From positions 1 through 33,077 of the forward strand of contig CAIMBK010000051.1 of the NCBI GenBank assembly GCA_903839195.1: a stretch of 33,077 nucleotides of DNA. The letters run 5' to 3'. Made by a program: the position numbers and the translations under genes. This document shows, one piece after another, positions 1-7,482 of this stretch. The stretch is from an uncultured Bacteroidota bacterium (GTDB lineage: Bacteria > Bacteroidota > Bacteroidia > Flavobacteriales > Flavobacteriaceae). How positions within the stretch are numbered: the first letter of the stretch is position 1; each line of letters begins with the position of its first letter. Below the pieces are notes generated by a model that ran no database searches, was not told where the DNA came from, and saw nothing but the letters and a program-made list of their open reading frames with translations.

Positions 1-344
1 ATGGAACTGAATTTTTTTTCAAAATTGCCGCCTTTGAAAGAAATATTTTCAATAATATTAATCACTTGATTGATCGTTTCAGCGTCCACTTTTTCAGATT
101 CCAAAAAAGTTCTGGCGATTTTAGGCCCAATACTTTCATCCCCATTATGAAATTTACTATCCGCAATATCATGAAGCAATGCGCCTAATTGGACAATCAT
201 AGTGTTGCATTTTTCATTTTCAGAAATTGCAATAGCGTTTTTATAAACCCGTTCAATATGAAACCAATCGTGTCCGCCCTCAGCATTTTGGAGTTGTTTT
301 CGAACAAAAAGAATAGTTTTACTAATAAGTTCTGAAGGAATCAT
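1..344 (-). CDS. HD-domain phosphohydrolase, C-terminus cut by window edge
   Basis: The gene runs off the left edge, so only about 114 N-terminal residues are visible. They show the start of an HD hydrolase fold: a GGHDW..H..RV motif near residues 23-31 and the HD pair in LLHDIADSKFHNGDE near residues 62-76. This is the pattern of small HD proteins of the YedJ type, metal-dependent phosphohydrolases whose substrate is usually unknown. The start at 344 is the first ATG and fits the family N-terminus. It lies just downstream of the desaturase terminator, so it probably has its own promoter or depends on readthrough. The HD class is clear; the substrate cannot be inferred. Confidence 0.8.
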   Translation of the reverse strand, partial: MIPSELISKTILFVRKQLQNAEGGHDWFHIERVYKNAIAISENEKCNTMIVQLGALLHDIADSKFHNGDESIGPKIARTFLESEKVDAETINQVINIIENISFKGGNFEKKFSS

Positions 345-362
345 ACGGTGGTTTTTATTAAA

Positions 363-406
363 AAAGGCTGGATTTTAAAGTAAATTTACTCCAAAATACA
401 GCCTTT
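363..406 (-). terminator. Rho-independent terminator of the desaturase gene
   Basis: AAAGGCTG (363-370) pairs with CAGCCTTT (399-406), ATTTT (372-376) pairs with AAAAT (393-397), and the middle (379-390) is the palindrome AGTAAATTTACT. On the minus strand the stem is followed by a run of T. It lies 20 nt past the desaturase stop codon. Confidence 0.75.
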
Positions 407-426
407 AAAGTATAAATTATTGCAAT

Positions 427-1413
427 TTAGATTATTGCCGGTTCAACCCATTTGAAAGTAAACGAATTTTCTGGAATAATTAATCGCTCTGAAATTTTAG
501 CCATTCTTGAAGGCAATTTCATTAAATAATCACGGGCTTTTTCAGCTTCTTCGGTCAATCCAGAAATTTTATCGATTTCCCATTTGTCGATTAATTTTTG
601 CATGATTTCGACATAGTCATTGGCGGTATAAACCCCAATTCGTTGTGCCGAATCAGAAAAATGTTCGAAAGCCGAACTAATTTTATTGCCAGATTCTCTT
701 AAAAAAAGAGCCGGCATTACAATTTTTTGTTTCATCATATATTGGAAAGCCAACATCATTTCGCTTGGATCTACTTTAAAAATCTGGTTGACGAATTCGC
801 TATAAGCATGATGATGGCGCATTTCATCGCCGGCAATCATTTTACACATTTTTGAAAGCTTGTGATCGCCATAGTTTTTTGCCAATTGCGACACTCTATT
901 ATGAGAAACATAAGTGGCAAGTTCTTGAAAACTAGTATAAACAAAGTTTTTATATGGATCTCTTCCAGTTCCAATATCAAAACCATCATTGATTAAATGT
1001 TGGGTCGTAATTTCCACTTCACGCATATTAACGCGGCCCGATAAATACAAATATTTGTTCAAAAGATCGCCATGTCGGTTTTCTTCGCCCGTCCATTGGC
1101 GCACCCATTTTGACCAGCCATTTCGTTCAACATTATCAACGCCTTCAACGTCCATTAACCAAGATTCATAAGTGGGTAATGCTTCTTCTGTAATCGTATC
1201 GCCCACCATTGCTACCCAAAAATCATAGGGTAAATCTTTGGCAATTTCGCGAAGTTCTTTTACTTCTTCGAAAAAAGTATCGCTTTCAGAATTGGGTAAA
1301 AAATCCGAAGGTTGCCAAATTTTTTCTACTGGAATTAGATATTGGTCAACAAAACCGTCGACTTTTTTTTCTAGAAATTGCATTACTTCCAAACGCACGT
1401 TTTTTATAGACAT
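427..1413 (-). CDS. Acyl-ACP desaturase (ferritin-like di-iron)
   Basis: The 328-residue soluble protein matches the stearoyl-ACP delta-9 desaturase family (FA_desaturase_2). These enzymes insert a double bond into ACP-bound acyl chains using O2 and reduced ferredoxin. The two iron-binding motifs are present: EENRHG near residue 110 and DEMRHHH near residue 196, matching EENRHG and DEKRHE in plant enzymes. The length is normal and there are no membrane segments. It lies 64 nt after a PlsC acyltransferase on the same strand, which suggests joint work in membrane lipid synthesis. A TAnnTTTG box and repeated TTTTAGATTT sequences lie upstream. Position of the double bond and chain length are not readable. 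Confidence 0.92.
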   Translation of the reverse strand: MSIKNVRLEVMQFLEKKVDGFVDQYLIPVEKIWQPSDFLPNSESDTFFEEVKELREIAKDLPYDFWVAMVGDTITEEALPTYESWLMDVEGVDNVERNGWSKWVRQWTGEENRHGDLLNKYLYLSGRVNMREVEITTQHLINDGFDIGTGRDPYKNFVYTSFQELATYVSHNRVSQLAKNYGDHKLSKMCKMIAGDEMRHHHAYSEFVNQIFKVDPSEMMLAFQYMMKQKIVMPALFLRESGNKISSAFEHFSDSAQRIGVYTANDYVEIMQKLIDKWEIDKISGLTEEAEKARDYLMKLPSRMAKISERLIIPENSFTFKWVEPAII

Positions 1414-1422
1414 TTTACTATA

Positions 1423-1467
1423 TTTTAGATTTAAGAATTTTAGATTTGGACAAATATAAATCTAAAA
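1423..1467. repeat. Three TTTTAGATTT copies around the desaturase promoter
   Basis: TTTTAGATTT occurs at 1423-1432 and 1438-1447 as direct copies with a 15-nt period. Its exact complement AAATCTAAAA lies at 1458-1467, giving a perfect 10-bp inverted repeat with a 10-nt spacer holding the predicted -7 box. It may be an operator. It may also be the A/T-rich 'AAATCTAAA' low-complexity sequence that I recall as common between flavobacterial genes. Confidence 0.6.
1451..1458 (-). promoter_or_regulatory. Predicted -7 box for the acyl-ACP desaturase
   Basis: The minus strand reads TATATTTG, matching the Bacteroidetes TAnnTTTG consensus, 37 nt upstream of the ATG. No good -33 TTG is seen. The box sits exactly between inverted copies of TTTTAGATTT. 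Confidence 0.5.
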
Positions 1468-1477
1468 TCAATACATT

Positions 1478-2212
1478 TTAATTTTTAATTCCTTGCTTTA
1501 TAGCGGTTTCGGTTTTTTGCATGATTTCTTCAAAAGTGAAATCGCTCACCGGAATCGATTTGTGCGCAGTAAATATAAGACGATTTCCTAGACCAAGCGG
1601 TAAAAATCCGTATCTAAATATTTTCCACGAATTGTTAATGCTAATTGGAACGACGTGCGCCGTTGGGGCGTATTTGCATAAAATTTTCAAGCCGCTTTGC
1701 GCAAATTCTTTTGGCGTTCCGTTTTTGCTTCGGGTTCCTTCGGGGAAAATTACTGCCGAACGGTTGTGTTTTTCAATATATTCTGACAATCCTTTAATGA
1801 GTGGAATGGCTTGTTTTGGATCTTTTCTGTCGATGAGAATTGAGCCGCCATGACGTAAATTATAAGAAACACTCGGAACGCCTTTGCCCAATTCTTTCTT
1901 GCTTACAAATTTGGGGTGAAATTTTCTTAAAAACCAAATTATTCCGATAATGTCAAACATACTTTGATGATTGGCAACAAAAATTATCGGGATTCCCTTG
2001 GGAATAGTTTCTCTATTTTCAAATTTATAAGTTGTTCCTAATGGATGTGCGACTTTTAGAAGGAAAAAATTAAGATAATCAACACTTTTTTTATGGGCTT
2101 GGTAGCCAAAAACGTTGAAACAAACCCATTGAATTGGATGAAAAATGACCAGAATTAAAACAAATAATAAGTAGCAAACCAACGAAATTGGAAAGGAAAT
2201 AAGCTTTTGCAT
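1478..2212 (-). CDS. Lysophospholipid (1-acyl-glycerol-3-phosphate) acyltransferase
   Basis: The 244-residue membrane protein is of the PlsC/LPLAT family, which transfers an acyl chain to a lysophospholipid, typically lysophosphatidate to phosphatidate. The catalytic HX4D box is NHQSMFD (residues 81-87) and the glycerophosphate-binding box is FPEGTRS near residue 156. A hydrophobic segment at about residues 5-25 anchors it in the inner membrane. Start and length are normal. It precedes the acyl-ACP desaturase by 64 nt on the same strand. A second PlsC lies at 5609-6358, so one of the two may have another acceptor, such as an amino-lipid typical of Bacteroidetes; that part is inference. Confidence 0.9.
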   Translation of the reverse strand: MQKLISFPISLVCYLLFVLILVIFHPIQWVCFNVFGYQAHKKSVDYLNFFLLKVAHPLGTTYKFENRETIPKGIPIIFVANHQSMFDIIGIIWFLRKFHPKFVSKKELGKGVPSVSYNLRHGGSILIDRKDPKQAIPLIKGLSEYIEKHNRSAVIFPEGTRSKNGTPKEFAQSGLKILCKYAPTAHVVPISINNSWKIFRYGFLPLGLGNRLIFTAHKSIPVSDFTFEEIMQKTETAIKQGIKN

Positions 2213-2228
2213 TTTGTTTATTTAACCG

Positions 2229-2236
2229 CAAAAATA
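2229..2236 (-). promoter_or_regulatory. Possible -7 box for the first plsC-like gene
   Basis: The minus strand reads TATTTTTG followed by C, a match to TAnnTTTG, 16 nt upstream of the ATG. No -33 TTG is evident at the usual distance, so support is partial. Confidence 0.4.
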
Positions 2237-2453
2237 AATAAATAAATTGAGTTGGATGCCCTTTAAAATTTAAAAGGTTAATAAACTATTTGTTTAAAGC
2301 TTTTGATATTATTAGTAAAGATAAAATTGTTGGATTTGTATTCATTATTATAACTATTTGGGTTTATCGTCAAGTTTGTTTTGAAACACACGTTTCACTT
2401 TTTCATCTAGATTAAATAATAATTGATTTTTATTTTCGCTTTACAAAGTTTAT

Positions 2454-2461
2454 TATTTTTG
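2454..2461 (+). promoter_or_regulatory. Possible -7 box for the M23 lipoprotein gene
   Basis: TATTTTTG matches TAnnTTTG and lies 32 nt upstream of the start at 2494. The surrounding DNA is extremely A/T-rich, so a chance match is quite possible. Confidence 0.35.
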
Positions 2462-2493
2462 ATTCATTATCAACCACTTAATTCTTTTATCTT

Positions 2494-3849
2494 ATGAAAA
2501 ACACTTTTAAAAAAATGCCTTTAATTCTTTATCTTTGTTTATTCGGATTAATTTTTAGTTGTAGTCCTGAACAAGATATTTTGAAAAGCCCGCAAAAAAA
2601 TTCAAGAATTAGTCAAAAACCTTTTAAAGAATTATTATTGCTGAATAGCTTTAATAACGCCTATGAAAAAGTAAAAACAGAGAAGCAAAAAAATCTCGCT
2701 TCAAGGTCAGCGCTAGAAGATGAATATAATTTTACTGTTTCCGAAAAACATCTTGTAAAAATATATGAAGTTGATGAAAAAACGTATTATAATATTTTCA
2801 TAAAGAGAGAAGCCGTAGATGCTACTTATTTTGAAAATCTCTTGTTGATAAATGAAAAAATAAATGGAGAAAATGTACCTACTGGTTACATTTTAAAATA
2901 TAAAACTCCTGTTAAGGAGGCGGCTGTTATGATTGAACAACATGAATTTTTTGAAACTACATCAACTCCATTGTTTGGAAGAACAATTATTTATTGCCAT
3001 GTTGTTTGTTACCCAATTTGTTGTGAATTAGGCGGCGGGTACACAAAGCCTCATGTTTCAAATTCGTCACTATGTGTAACATCGTATAATTTATGCGTAG
3101 AAGTTTGCCAGGATTACGATGTTGGAGGGGGCAGTGATTCTGAATCTGGATCAGGCGCTGAAGGCGGGAGTTCTGATGGCGGTGGTGGCGGAGGTTCTAG
3201 TAGTGGTGGCGGCAATGGCTCTGCTCCACCGCCACCTGATGATTGTGGCACTTGTAATCCTCCGCCGCCGTTGATTTTGCCGGTGTTGCCAGAAGATGAG
3301 GATTTTGGGCCGCCATGCCCTGGAGACCCTATTAAATCTCCAACTATATGTCCATCATCTATTGGGAATATAGCAGGCGGAACTTATGGCTGTACTAGAA
3401 ACAATCCGGAAAAAACTTGTGAAGGATACATAGGAAAGAAAAAACATGGGGGTTTGGACATTCAAGGAAAAGTTAACGATCATGTCTATAATATGCATTC
3501 TGGAAAAGTTATTAGTTTTAGAAATACTTTTGGAAATGTTGAATATAAAAAAGATTCACTAGGTAATTTTGTTGAGATTGAATCTGTTGTTAATGGTCAA
3601 GTTGTCAGGATAAAATATTGTCATTTAGCTAATGTCCCACAATATGGAATTGGTCAAATAATTAATCAGGGGATTATAATTGGAGATATTGGAAGATCTG
3701 GTAATGCTGGTGACCCAAATGTGAAGACTCATTTACATTTGCAAACAAAACAAAAGAATGGAACAATCTGGCAGACTTCAAATCCTATTAATTATTTAAA
3801 CACAACTTTTAATTCAAATTTTATGCCCTTAACCACCAATTGCAATTAA
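2494..3849 (+). CDS. M23 (LytM-type) peptidase lipoprotein with Cys-rich and Gly/Ser-rich regions
   Basis: The protein has 451 residues. A lipoprotein signal ends at Cys23 (LIFSC). Residues 168-205 are cysteine-rich, with C168, C172, adjacent cysteines near 176-177, C194 and two more by about 205. A flexible Gly/Ser-rich stretch follows (about 211-243), then proline clusters. The C-terminal domain is an M23 metallopeptidase. Zinc ligands are H318 and D322 (HGGLD) and H415 (HLH motif, 413-415); H377 and H413 fit the catalytic histidines, so it is probably active, cutting peptidoglycan peptides or a glycine-rich substrate. It is followed after 17 nt by a small secreted protein. The middle region is not recognised, and this pair is an uncommon insert next to recA. 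Confidence 0.85.
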   Translation: MKNTFKKMPLILYLCLFGLIFSCSPEQDILKSPQKNSRISQKPFKELLLLNSFNNAYEKVKTEKQKNLASRSALEDEYNFTVSEKHLVKIYEVDEKTYYNIFIKREAVDATYFENLLLINEKINGENVPTGYILKYKTPVKEAAVMIEQHEFFETTSTPLFGRTIIYCHVVCYPICCELGGGYTKPHVSNSSLCVTSYNLCVEVCQDYDVGGGSDSESGSGAEGGSSDGGGGGGSSSGGGNGSAPPPPDDCGTCNPPPPLILPVLPEDEDFGPPCPGDPIKSPTICPSSIGNIAGGTYGCTRNNPEKTCEGYIGKKKHGGLDIQGKVNDHVYNMHSGKVISFRNTFGNVEYKKDSLGNFVEIESVVNGQVVRIKYCHLANVPQYGIGQIINQGIIIGDIGRSGNAGDPNVKTHLHLQTKQKNGTIWQTSNPINYLNTTFNSNFMPLTTNCN

Positions 3850-3866
3850 TTTAATAAAGAATAATT

Positions 3867-4364
3867 ATGAAAAAATCAATAATTTTAACGCTAATCATTT
3901 TTTGTTGTTCTATTACTACATTTGCACAAAACAATGACTCAATCCAACTTAATCAGATTTCATTAAACACATTAAATTTTCCGCAAACTGAAAGTTCAAT
4001 AGTTTCAATTTTAGGAAATCCTGATTCAATAAATAATTATTACAATGAAATAGACAGCGAAAACTGGCTAGACTATAACTATAGTGGAAATTCTTTATAT
4101 TTTTTTAATACCAAACTAGTTGATTTTGAATTAAGAAACGGAAACTACTATTTTATCAATCCAAATATAAAAGTAGGGAATTCAGTAGTTGAGGTTAATG
4201 TTGCCTTCCCAAACTCTTATCTTAAAAGAAGAGTTGTCGGCGGGCTTGGATTTGTAATTATTAACATTCTAATGGCCGATGGAACGCTGTCTGACACATT
4301 TGTAGTTATTAATTATAGTATCTCAACAAATACTATTACTTCGATTCACCTTGGCGAATATTAA
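3867..4364 (+). CDS. Small secreted protein of unknown function, possibly BamE/BLIP-like fold
   Basis: The protein has 165 residues with a Sec signal peptide ending near residue 20 (TTFAQ, cleavage before NND). I do not recognise the family. Residues about 45-90 run ILGNPDSI, then WLDYNYSGNSLYFF, then KLVDFEL. That order (Gly-x-Pro, a Y-x-Y strand, then a 'LyF...kL' strand) resembles one repeat of the BamE/SmpA/BLIP fold, and a weaker second half starts at IKVGNSVVEV. This is a visual resemblance only. It begins 17 nt after the M23 lipoprotein, so the two are probably cotranscribed; it may be a partner or inhibitor of that peptidase. No terminator is visible after it. Confidence 0.7.
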   Translation: MKKSIILTLIIFCCSITTFAQNNDSIQLNQISLNTLNFPQTESSIVSILGNPDSINNYYNEIDSENWLDYNYSGNSLYFFNTKLVDFELRNGNYYFINPNIKVGNSVVEVNVAFPNSYLKRRVVGGLGFVIINILMADGTLSDTFVVINYSISTNTITSIHLGEY

Positions 4365-4570
4365 TCCAATTAACTTAAATATAATTACCCTAGTAGCGAA
4401 ATCATGACGGAAAATATTTTTTAAAATTCCCTATAATTTTCAAAATTTCTAAGAAAGTAGAGCGTGTCAAATTTATAGTAATTGTTAAAAACTAGTGTTT
4501 ATTATTTTCTTTTACATCAAAAAAAAAAGTATTTTTACGAAAAATAAGTGCAACAAAAATGAAAGAAAAG

Positions 4571-5575
4571 ATGAGTTCAGAAAAAGAAGCAAAATTAAAA
4601 GCCCTACAACTTACCCTTGACAAATTAGACAAAACCTACGGAAAAGGCACCGTAATGAAAATGGGCGACAAAGCCGTTGAAGAAGTAGAAGTAATTTCTT
4701 CTGGTTCTCTAGGATTGGATTTAGCCTTGGGTGTAAATGGTTATCCAAGAGGCCGAGTTATTGAAATTTATGGTCCAGAATCTTCTGGAAAAACAACTTT
4801 AACGCTTCACGCAATTGCCGAGGCTCAAAAAGCGGGTGGAATTGCTGCCTTTATTGATGCTGAACATGCTTTTGATAGAAATTATGCCGAAAAATTAGGC
4901 GTTGATATAGAAAACTTAATCATTTCGCAACCGGATAACGGGGAACAAGCGCTAGAAATTGCCGAAAACTTAATTCGTTCTGGAGCGATTGATATTGTTG
5001 TGATTGACTCGGTAGCGGCTTTAACACCAAAAAGCGAAATTGAAGGCGAAATGGGTGATTCTAAAATGGGATTACACGCCCGATTAATGTCGCAAGCCTT
5101 AAGAAAATTAACAGGGACTATTAGCAAAACGCATTGTACGGTTTTCTTCATCAACCAGTTGAGAGAGAAAATTGGTGTGATGTTCGGAAATCCAGAAACA
5201 ACAACGGGTGGAAATGCACTTAAATTTTATGCTTCAATTCGTTTGGATATTCGTCGTTCGTCTCAAATAAAAGATGGCGACAACGTTATTGGAAATCGAA
5301 CCAAAGTAAAAGTGGTTAAAAACAAAGTAGCGCCGCCTTTCAAAGTGGCCGAATTTGACATCATGTATGGCGAAGGCGTTTCAAAAACAGGAGAAATTCT
5401 TGATTTGGCCGTGGAATTTGAAATCATCAAAAAAGCAGGTTCTTGGTTTAGTTATGGCGACACAAAATTAGGACAAGGACGCGATGCTGTGAAATCTTTA
5501 ATCAAAGACAATCCAGAAATGGCCGAAGAATTAGAACAAAAAATAAAGGATCACATTAAAGAAGTGAATGCATAA
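4571..5575 (+). CDS. recA: Recombinase RecA
   Basis: RecA is the ATP-dependent strand-exchange protein of homologous recombination and repair. From the chosen start it has 334 residues with all core motifs: Walker A GPESSGKT (68-75), FIDAEHAFD, the Walker B region [10 protein letters not shown], and the DNA-binding loop with [17 protein letters not shown] and TTTGG. An in-frame ATG four codons upstream (4559) is also possible. I prefer 4571 because flavobacterial RecA proteins, as I recall them, start [12 protein letters not shown]. No convincing promoter is seen; TATTTTTA at 4530-4537 is one base off the -7 consensus. No LexA box is apparent. It ends at a strong bidirectional terminator. Confidence 0.97.
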   Translation: MSSEKEAKLKALQLTLDKLDKTYGKGTVMKMGDKAVEEVEVISSGSLGLDLALGVNGYPRGRVIEIYGPESSGKTTLTLHAIAEAQKAGGIAAFIDAEHAFDRNYAEKLGVDIENLIISQPDNGEQALEIAENLIRSGAIDIVVIDSVAALTPKSEIEGEMGDSKMGLHARLMSQALRKLTGTISKTHCTVFFINQLREKIGVMFGNPETTTGGNALKFYASIRLDIRRSSQIKDGDNVIGNRTKVKVVKNKVAPPFKVAEFDIMYGEGVSKTGEILDLAVEFEIIKKAGSWFSYGDTKLGQGRDAVKSLIKDNPEMAEELEQKIKDHIKEVNA

Positions 5576-5583
5576 AACTAAAA

Positions 5584-5610
5584 ACGCCCAAATTACTTTG
5601 GGCGTTTTTT
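5584..5610. terminator. Bidirectional terminator between recA and the convergent plsC-like gene
   Basis: ACGCCCAAA (5584-5592) and TTTGGGCGT (5597-5605) form a perfect 9-bp stem with a TTAC loop, followed by more T. An A-run precedes the left arm, so it can work in both directions. The stop codon of the opposing gene lies in the T-run. Confidence 0.9.
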
Positions 5611-6358
5611 ATTTCTGATAAGTTTCTAATTGTTTTAAAATAATATCCCTCGTTTGGTCTTTTAAATCTTTGATGTCTTTTTTGTTTTCTATATTTTTGC
5701 CCGTCGTATAAACAAACGGATGGATTTTTGCTCGCATAATTCCAGGGCTTCCACTCAAGAAAGTGTAAGACATTCGTTCTTTATTGTCAGCAAATGTAAT
5801 CGGTACAATTGGGATTTGATGTTCAATCGCCAAACGAAATGCCCCGTCCTTAAAATCATCTAACATAATAGATTCATCAGCGGGAACGCCGCCTTCTGGA
5901 AAAATACAAATACTCAGCCCTTGATTCAATCGTTTTTGCGCACGATTAAACACTTCCATTCTGCTTCTAGAACTACTTCTATCAACCAAAATACACGTTC
6001 TTTTATAGAAAAAACCAAAAAGCGGAATTTTTGATAATTCTTTTTTTCCAACAAAAACAAATGGATTCTTCGCTACCGCAAGCATCAACATAATATCGGT
6101 CATCGAAGTGTGATTGGCAACCAACATATAGCTAGCTTTTTGTTCTAATTCTTGCTCTTTCTCAATTTTATAATAAAATCCAGTTCCGATTAATACACAT
6201 TTTGCCCAAATTCTGGCTAGCACAAAAAATTGTGGATACCATTTTTCTTTCAATATTGAAAGCGTCAAAAGCGGTGACATAATTAATATAGGAAGCCCAA
6301 GCATGATATAAAACCAAATCCGCCAAAGCACCCAAAATATATTTTTGAAAATTTTCAT
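5609..6358 (-). CDS. Second PlsC-type lysophospholipid acyltransferase
   Basis: The 249-residue membrane protein of the LPLAT family has NHTSMTD (82-88) as HX4D box and a FPEGG box, shorter than the usual FPEGTRS. A hydrophobic segment at about residues 10-35 suggests inner-membrane anchoring. The ATG at 6358 is preferred over an in-frame GTG at 6394 because it gives a typical family N-terminus and because a TAnnTTTG box lies between them. It converges with recA on a shared terminator. With the paralogue at 1478-2212 it may do the two glycerol acylations, or one may serve other lipids; sequence alone does not tell. Confidence 0.88.
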   Translation of the reverse strand: MKIFKNIFWVLWRIWFYIMLGLPILIMSPLLTLSILKEKWYPQFFVLARIWAKCVLIGTGFYYKIEKEQELEQKASYMLVANHTSMTDIMLMLAVAKNPFVFVGKKELSKIPLFGFFYKRTCILVDRSSSRSRMEVFNRAQKRLNQGLSICIFPEGGVPADESIMLDDFKDGAFRLAIEHQIPIVPITFADNKERMSYTFLSGSPGIMRAKIHPFVYTTGKNIENKKDIKDLKDQTRDIILKQLETYQK

Positions 6359-6363
6359 CGAGT

Positions 6364-6371
6364 CAAAAATA
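6364..6371 (-). promoter_or_regulatory. -7 box five bases from the ATG of the second plsC-like gene
   Basis: The minus strand reads TATTTTTG, then five bases, then ATG. A TTG lies 22 nt upstream of the box. If used, the transcript would have almost no leader. Confidence 0.45.
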
Positions 6372-6501
6372 CACATTTCCTCGATGTTATCCACAAAAGG
6401 GCTAACTTTGGATAAAAATCAATACTAGATTGTGGTTTTTAATAAAATCTTTATAATCTTTGTAGGACGAAAAAACAACCCGTTATTTACAAAATATCAC
6501 C

Positions 6502-7479
6502 ATGTCAAAAATTCTAACTGGTATTCAAAGCACCGGAACTCCGCATTTGGGAAACTTATTGGGCGCTATTTTGCCGGCAATTGCTTTGTCGAATAAACCC
6601 GAAAACGAATCGTTTCTATTTATCGCCGATTTGCATTCGATCACGCAAATAAAAGACGGAGCGGTTTTGAGAGAAAACACCTATAGTACGGCAGCGGCTT
6701 GGTTGGCTTGTGGTTTAAACGTTGATAAAGTGGTTTTTTATCGCCAATCGGATGTACCGCAAACCGCCGAATTATCTTGGTATTTAAGTTGTTTTTTTCC
6801 TTACCAACGTTTGACATTAGCGCATTCTTTTAAAGACAAATCCGATCGATTGGAAGATGTAAATGCTGGTTTGTTTTCGTATCCAATGTTGATGTCGGCG
6901 GATATTTTATTATATGATGCCGAATTTGTTCCCGTTGGAAAAGACCAATTACAACACATTGAAATTACGCGCGATGTTGCGGCCCGATTCAATCATCAAA
7001 TGGGAGAAACATTTGTTTTGCCCGAACCTTTTATTCAAGAAAACACAATGTATGTTCCCGGGACAAATGGTGGAAAAATGAGTAAATCGGCCAATAATAT
7101 TATCAATATTTTCCTTGATGATGCTGCGTTGAAAAAACAAATCATGAGCATTGAAAGTGATAGCACGCCTTTAGAATTGCCTAAAAATCCTGATACTTGT
7201 AACGTTTTTGCTATCTATAAATTACTTGCCAACGAAAACCAAATCGAAACCATGAAAGCCAATTATTTAGGTGGTAATTATGGTTATGGTCATGCGAAAT
7301 TGGCGCTTTTTGAATTGATAATTACAAAATTCCAAACGGAAAGAACAACGTATAATTATTACATGGGCCACCTTTCAGAAATGGAACATTTATTGAAAAT
7401 TGGTGCAGAAAAAGCGGGTAAAATTGCCGATGATGTTCTAGGAAAAGTGAGAACAAAACTAGGATTTAGCGCTACATAA
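6502..7479 (+). CDS. trpS: Tryptophan--tRNA ligase
   Basis: This cytoplasmic class Ic aminoacyl-tRNA synthetase charges tRNA-Trp. It has 325 residues, the usual bacterial TrpS length. The HIGH-type signature is PHLGN (about 13-17) and the KMSKS loop is exact at 192-196 (GGKMSKSANN). GKDQLQHIEITRDVA is typical of the tryptophanyl-AMP site. An imperfect -7 box (TTTG at 6459-6462) and a TTG at 6430-6432 may form its promoter. It converges on dprA with only 3 nt between the stop codons and no visible hairpin, so the two transcripts probably overlap at their 3' ends. Confidence 0.97.
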   Translation: MSKILTGIQSTGTPHLGNLLGAILPAIALSNKPENESFLFIADLHSITQIKDGAVLRENTYSTAAAWLACGLNVDKVVFYRQSDVPQTAELSWYLSCFFPYQRLTLAHSFKDKSDRLEDVNAGLFSYPMLMSADILLYDAEFVPVGKDQLQHIEITRDVAARFNHQMGETFVLPEPFIQENTMYVPGTNGGKMSKSANNIINIFLDDAALKKQIMSIESDSTPLELPKNPDTCNVFAIYKLLANENQIETMKANYLGGNYGYGHAKLALFELIITKFQTERTTYNYYMGHLSEMEHLLKIGAEKAGKIADDVLGKVRTKLGFSAT

Positions 7480-7482
7480 TTT

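Noticed and set aside
2494..3849. M23 lipoprotein as a polymorphic toxin
   Set aside because: It has a lipoprotein signal but no T9SS domain, no Rhs or PAAR-type delivery part and no known immunity gene. A housekeeping or predatory hydrolase is equally likely.
4530..4537. TATTTTTA as the recA promoter
   Set aside because: It ends in A rather than G and has no placed -33 element. The region is too A/T-rich for a safe call.
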